Of a DNA stretch of 64,000 nt, positions 61,104-64,000 are shown piece after piece. This DNA comes from an uncultured Saprospiraceae bacterium. Lineage in GTDB: Bacteria; Bacteroidota; Bacteroidia; Chitinophagales; Saprospiraceae. The stretch is taken from NCBI GenBank assembly GCA_937980645.1, contig CALJPQ010000025.1, positions 62,001 to 126,000 of the forward strand. Reading direction: 5' to 3'. A model generated the notes under the pieces. The model made no database searches, was not told the DNA's origin, and worked only from the letters and a program-made list of their open reading frames with translations. Each line of letters begins with the position of its first letter. The stretch's first letter is position 1. The translations under genes were made by a program, and so were the position numbers.

Positions 61104-63605
61104 ATGGCCTACACCTTAGCGGAAGTGGAGCGTCTGTTGGGCGCGCGGCGGTTGCAATGGGGGCCGTCGGCAGGCAAAGTATCGCAATTGCTGTTGGACA
61201 GCCGCAGCATTGCCGACCCGAAGGGCGGGCTGTTTTTTGCATTATTGGGCGAGCGGCACGATGGGCATCGCTTCGTAGAAATGGCTTATCGGGCGGGCGT
61301 GCGGCAGTTCATTGTCAGCCGAGAGGTGGCTTTGGGTGCCCTGCCCGAAGCATCGGTACTGCTCGTGCCGGACACCTTGGAGGCTCTGCAGACCTTAGCT
61401 GCGCACCATCGCCGGCAGTTCAGCCTGCCCGTTGTAGGCATCACGGGCAGCAACGGCAAAACCATTGTGAAAGAATGGCTGGCCCAACTCATTGGACACC
61501 GGGCACACGTGGTGCGCAGCCCGAAGAGCTACAATTCGCAGGTAGGCGTTCCGCTCTCGGTGTGGGCCATTGGCCCCGAACACACGCTAGGCATCTTCGA
61601 GGCGGGCATCTCTCGCATGGGCGAAATGGAGCGCTTAGCCCGCATTATTCAGCCCGATATCGGTATTTTCACCAACCTTGGCCCGGCACATCGGGAAGGC
61701 TTTCCGTCCGACGAGGTCAAATTGCAGGAAAAAATGCGCCTGTTCGACTCGGCCCGGACGCTCATCTTTTGCGCTGACCACCTGGCCATTGCCGAGGCGG
61801 CCCGACAATGGGCAGCGCAAAAGCCGGGCCGACGCCTGTTTTCATGGACTAAAAATAACATGCCGGCCGATGTGGCTTTTACCCTCATTCAATCCGCTGC
61901 CGCAGAACAGGGCGGCCTTTCGTTTCGCTTAGAATGGCCTGGGGCCGGAGGCAAAGTCGAGCGGCACCGGTTTTTTCTGCCTTTTTCTGATGAGGCTTCG
62001 ATAGAAAACGCCTGCCATTGCATTGCAACGCTGCTGGCTTTGGGCATACCTGTTCTGGCTTTTGGCCGCCGGCTGAAGCGCCTCGAACCGGTGGAGATGC
62101 GCTTAGCCTGGAAGACGGGCATCAACCGCTGTGCCCTGCTCGACGATGCTTACAGCAACGACCCCGCCTCGCTGCGCATCGCCCTACAACTGGCCCGCCA
62201 GCATTGGCCCGAAGGGCCGCTGACGCTCATCCTGTCTGATTTCCTTCAGGTAGGCACGGGTAAAAAACGGCTCTACGCCGATGTGGCTCAAATGCTTCAG
62301 GCATACCGTGTTGGGCGGCTGCTGGGCGTAGGTACCGACGTTCGACTTTTGGGGCCCATGCTGCCTGAAGGTGTAAGAACGGCTTTTTATCCCGACACTT
62401 CTGATCTGTTGCAAGACTTGGGGCGCCACCCGTTTCAGGAGGAGCTCATCGTGGTTAAAGGTGCGCGCGCATTTTCTTTAGAACGTGTGGTGCGGCGTCT
62501 GGAGCAGAAGGCGCACCGCACGGTGCTGGAGGTGGACCTCGACGCCCTGGCGCACAATCTGCAGGCGTTCCGGCGCCGCCTCCGGCCCGGCACGCGCGTC
62601 ATGGTCATGGTCAAAGCCGCGGGCTATGGCAGCGGTGCCGTGGAAATGGCGCGCACATTAGCCGTTCACAGGGTGGACTATCTGGGCGTCGCTTACGCCG
62701 ATGAAGGCACCGAACTGCGGCAGGGCAATATCCGCCTGCCCATCTTAGTGCTCAACCCGGAGCCGGCCAGCTTCGACGCCCTGATGCGCTACCAGCTCGA
62801 ACCTGAGGTGTACAGCCTGGCCCTGCTCGACGAACTCGCGCACGCCGTAGGTAAGCACCGGATGCTGCCCGTACACCTGAAATTAGACACTGGCATGCAT
62901 CGCCTCGGCTTCACTGCCGACGACCTGCCCGCCGCCCTTGAGCGCCTCCAGCAATGCCCTAACCTGCATGTGCAGTCGGTCTTCTCGCATCTGGTGGCCA
63001 GCGACGACCCTCAGCACGATGCTTTCACCCACGCCCAGGCCGACGCTTTCGTCCGGCAATATGAATACATTGCCCAAACCCTGGGCTATCGCCCTTTGCG
63101 CCACTTAGTCAACTCGGGCGGCATCGCCCGCTTTCCAGAGTACCACTTCGACATGGTGCGCCTCGGCATCGGCCTGTACGGCATTGCTGCCGGCACAATG
63201 GCTGCCGAGCTACGCCCGGTACACACGCTTAAGGCAACCATCAGCCAGATAAAACAGGTGCCTGCCGGCGACACCGTAGGCTACAACCGAAAAGGGCGCG
63301 TCGAACGACCCAGCCGCGTCGCCACCATCAGCATCGGTTATGCCGACGGGCTGCTGCGCTTAGCCGGAAACGGCCGCTTTGCCGTGCTCATCCGCGGCCG
63401 AAAAGCCACTACCGTCGGCAACGTTTGCATGGACATGGCCATGGTGGACGTAACGGACATCCCCGACGCGCGCGAAGGCGATGAGGTCATCGTTTTCGGG
63501 CAGCAACCCACGCTGCAAGACCTGGCCGAATGCCTGCAAACCATTCCGTACGAAGTGCTGACCAACATTGCCGGACGGGTCAAGCGCATCTATTGGCAGG
63601 AGTGA
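61104..63605 (+). CDS. MurF-alanine racemase fusion protein
   Basis: 833 residues from MAYTLAEVERLLGAR. Residues ~1-460 are MurF, which adds D-Ala-D-Ala to UDP-MurNAc-tripeptide: P-loop GITGSNGKTIVKEW, followed by RSPKSYNSQVGVPLSVW and the C-terminal ligase domain. From about 470 an alanine racemase follows: VLEVDLDALAHNL, the PLP lysine in VMVKAAGYGSG, HLVNSGGIARFP, the region TVGYNRKGR, and GNVCMDMAMVDVT. The fusion, common in Bacteroidota, joins D-Ala supply to its use in the wall precursor. No separate promoter is visible between the tRNA terminator and this start. Confidence 0.96.
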   Translation: MAYTLAEVERLLGARRLQWGPSAGKVSQLLLDSRSIADPKGGLFFALLGERHDGHRFVEMAYRAGVRQFIVSREVALGALPEASVLLVPDTLEALQTLAAHHRRQFSLPVVGITGSNGKTIVKEWLAQLIGHRAHVVRSPKSYNSQVGVPLSVWAIGPEHTLGIFEAGISRMGEMERLARIIQPDIGIFTNLGPAHREGFPSDEVKLQEKMRLFDSARTLIFCADHLAIAEAARQWAAQKPGRRLFSWTKNNMPADVAFTLIQSAAAEQGGLSFRLEWPGAGGKVERHRFFLPFSDEASIENACHCIATLLALGIPVLAFGRRLKRLEPVEMRLAWKTGINRCALLDDAYSNDPASLRIALQLARQHWPEGPLTLILSDFLQVGTGKKRLYADVAQMLQAYRVGRLLGVGTDVRLLGPMLPEGVRTAFYPDTSDLLQDLGRHPFQEELIVVKGARAFSLERVVRRLEQKAHRTVLEVDLDALAHNLQAFRRRLRPGTRVMVMVKAAGYGSGAVEMARTLAVHRVDYLGVAYADEGTELRQGNIRLPILVLNPEPASFDALMRYQLEPEVYSLALLDELAHAVGKHRMLPVHLKLDTGMHRLGFTADDLPAALERLQQCPNLHVQSVFSHLVASDDPQHDAFTHAQADAFVRQYEYIAQTLGYRPLRHLVNSGGIARFPEYHFDMVRLGIGLYGIAAGTMAAELRPVHTLKATISQIKQVPAGDTVGYNRKGRVERPSRVATISIGYADGLLRLAGNGRFAVLIRGRKATTVGNVCMDMAMVDVTDIPDAREGDEVIVFGQQPTLQDLAECLQTIPYEVLTNIAGRVKRIYWQE

Positions 63606-63648
63606 AACTTTTGCTCATCCGAGCCAAATCATGCCCCCAACGCGCCCG

Positions 63649-63656
63649 TAACTTTG
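63649..63656 (+). promoter_or_regulatory. TAACTTTG promoter element of the serine dehydratase gene
   Basis: TAnnTTTG ending 7 bases before the ATG at 63664; suggests a leaderless or ultra-short leader. Confidence 0.5.
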
Positions 63657-63663
63657 CCATGCC

Positions 63664-64000
63664 ATGGAACGAATCAGCGTCTTCGACATCTTCAAAATCG
63701 GCGTAGGCCCTTCCAGCTCACATACGATGGGCCCGTGGCGGGCCGCCCAGCGCTTCGTGCGCGAAATCAGCCGGGGTGGACAATTAGACCACGTCATCGG
63801 CGTACAGGTGGACCTCTACGGTTCCTTAGCCAAGACGGGCAAAGGACACGGAACGGACTTAGCCGTGGCGCTGGGCCTCAACGGCGACGACCCGGAAACC
63901 ATTCGCGAGGATGCTGTCGCCAGCACCTTCGAGCGCATTAGCCGAGAGAAACGACTCCGCCTCGGCGGTCAGCAGGTACTGCCCTTCGACCCGGCGCAAG
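63664..64000 (+). CDS. sdaA: L-serine ammonia-lyase (iron-sulfur type), N-terminal part
   Basis: The first 112 residues of an Fe-S-dependent L-serine dehydratase, cut by the window edge. MERISVFDIFKIGVGPSSSHTMGPWRAAQRFV is the canonical beta-domain start of SdaA/SdaB, and YGSLAKTGKGHGTDLAVALGLNGDDPETI continues the family pattern. It converts L-serine to pyruvate and ammonia via 2-aminoacrylate. The [4Fe-4S] cysteines lie in the missing part. The start is 7 bases after a TAACTTTG element. Confidence 0.93.
   Translation, partial: MERISVFDIFKIGVGPSSSHTMGPWRAAQRFVREISRGGQLDHVIGVQVDLYGSLAKTGKGHGTDLAVALGLNGDDPETIREDAVASTFERISREKRLRLGGQQVLPFDPAQ

Overview
The window comes from a GC-rich member of the Bacteroidota. 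Markers seen in the sequence are: TAnnTTTG promoter elements in front of many genes, almost no Shine-Dalgarno sequences, a MurF-alanine racemase fusion, an HU-domain/SPOR protein, a type IX secretion (T9SS) type B C-terminal domain, DUF5723 and PorT-like outer-membrane barrels, an OmpA protein with calcium-binding repeats, and the start of an alternative complex III operon. The absence of low-GC flavobacterial traits and the presence of alternative complex III fit the Saprospiria/Chitinophagia side of the phylum, but the exact class is a guess. The organism looks like an aerobic, respiring heterotroph with a periplasm rich in secreted hydrolases.

Layout. 1-2606 (-): actB (cut by the window edge) and actA of alternative complex III. 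2866-6587: a T9SS cargo protein, an anchored NucA-type nuclease and a small membrane protein. 6712-10165 (+): DUF177-rpmF, then ridA-trpS-smpB and a fumarylacetoacetate-hydrolase-family enzyme. 10239-16878: an amidohydrolase-like protein lacking the usual metal motif, purC, a cytosolic-looking subtilase with SH3b domains, a NUDIX regulator and the HU/SPOR protein. 17222-24263: methylmalonyl-CoA epimerase, then a minus-strand block reading [4Fe-4S/NrfD fusion]-[molybdopterin oxidoreductase]-[SulP transporter], which I interpret as a SoeABC-like sulfite dehydrogenase with a sulfate exporter, headed by a CRP/FNR-type palindrome. 24425-29793: a GT-C glycosyltransferase, a two-NPA aquaporin, an S9 peptidase and a SnoaL-fold protein with a histone-H1-like tail. 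29975-36059: gpmI, msrB, a lipB operon, pyrG and an A-type Fe-S carrier. 36207-41161: a trans-sulfuration-family PLP enzyme, DUF1800, holA and psuG. 41277-46063: an ECF sigma factor with an anti-sigma/barrel fusion, and an FAD oxidoreductase with a membrane polyferredoxin. 46144-50189: a DUF5723/lipoprotein/barrel trio. 50285-52526: a kinase/DUF5995/APH-like operon. 52944-58868: penicillin acylase, OmpA-TSP3 and DUF1028. 59151-64000: glnS, tRNA-Cys, murF-alr and the start of L-serine dehydratase.

Two dispersed repeat families stand out. One is a 14-bp palindrome core with CCAAAC/GTTTGG arms, found six times at four loci. At two loci it is doubled with an exact 25-bp period; it lies upstream of holA, of the molybdoenzyme gene and of the polyferredoxin gene, and in frame inside the glycosyltransferase. 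The other is a family of 32-37 nt hairpins built on GTGTCGCC/GGCGACAC arms, in the gaps upstream of mce and between the aquaporin and glycosyltransferase genes. Several genes have a TAnnTTTG-type element ending only 4-8 bases before their start codon, suggesting leaderless or ultra-short-leader transcripts. No CRISPR array, IS element, prophage or rRNA was seen.
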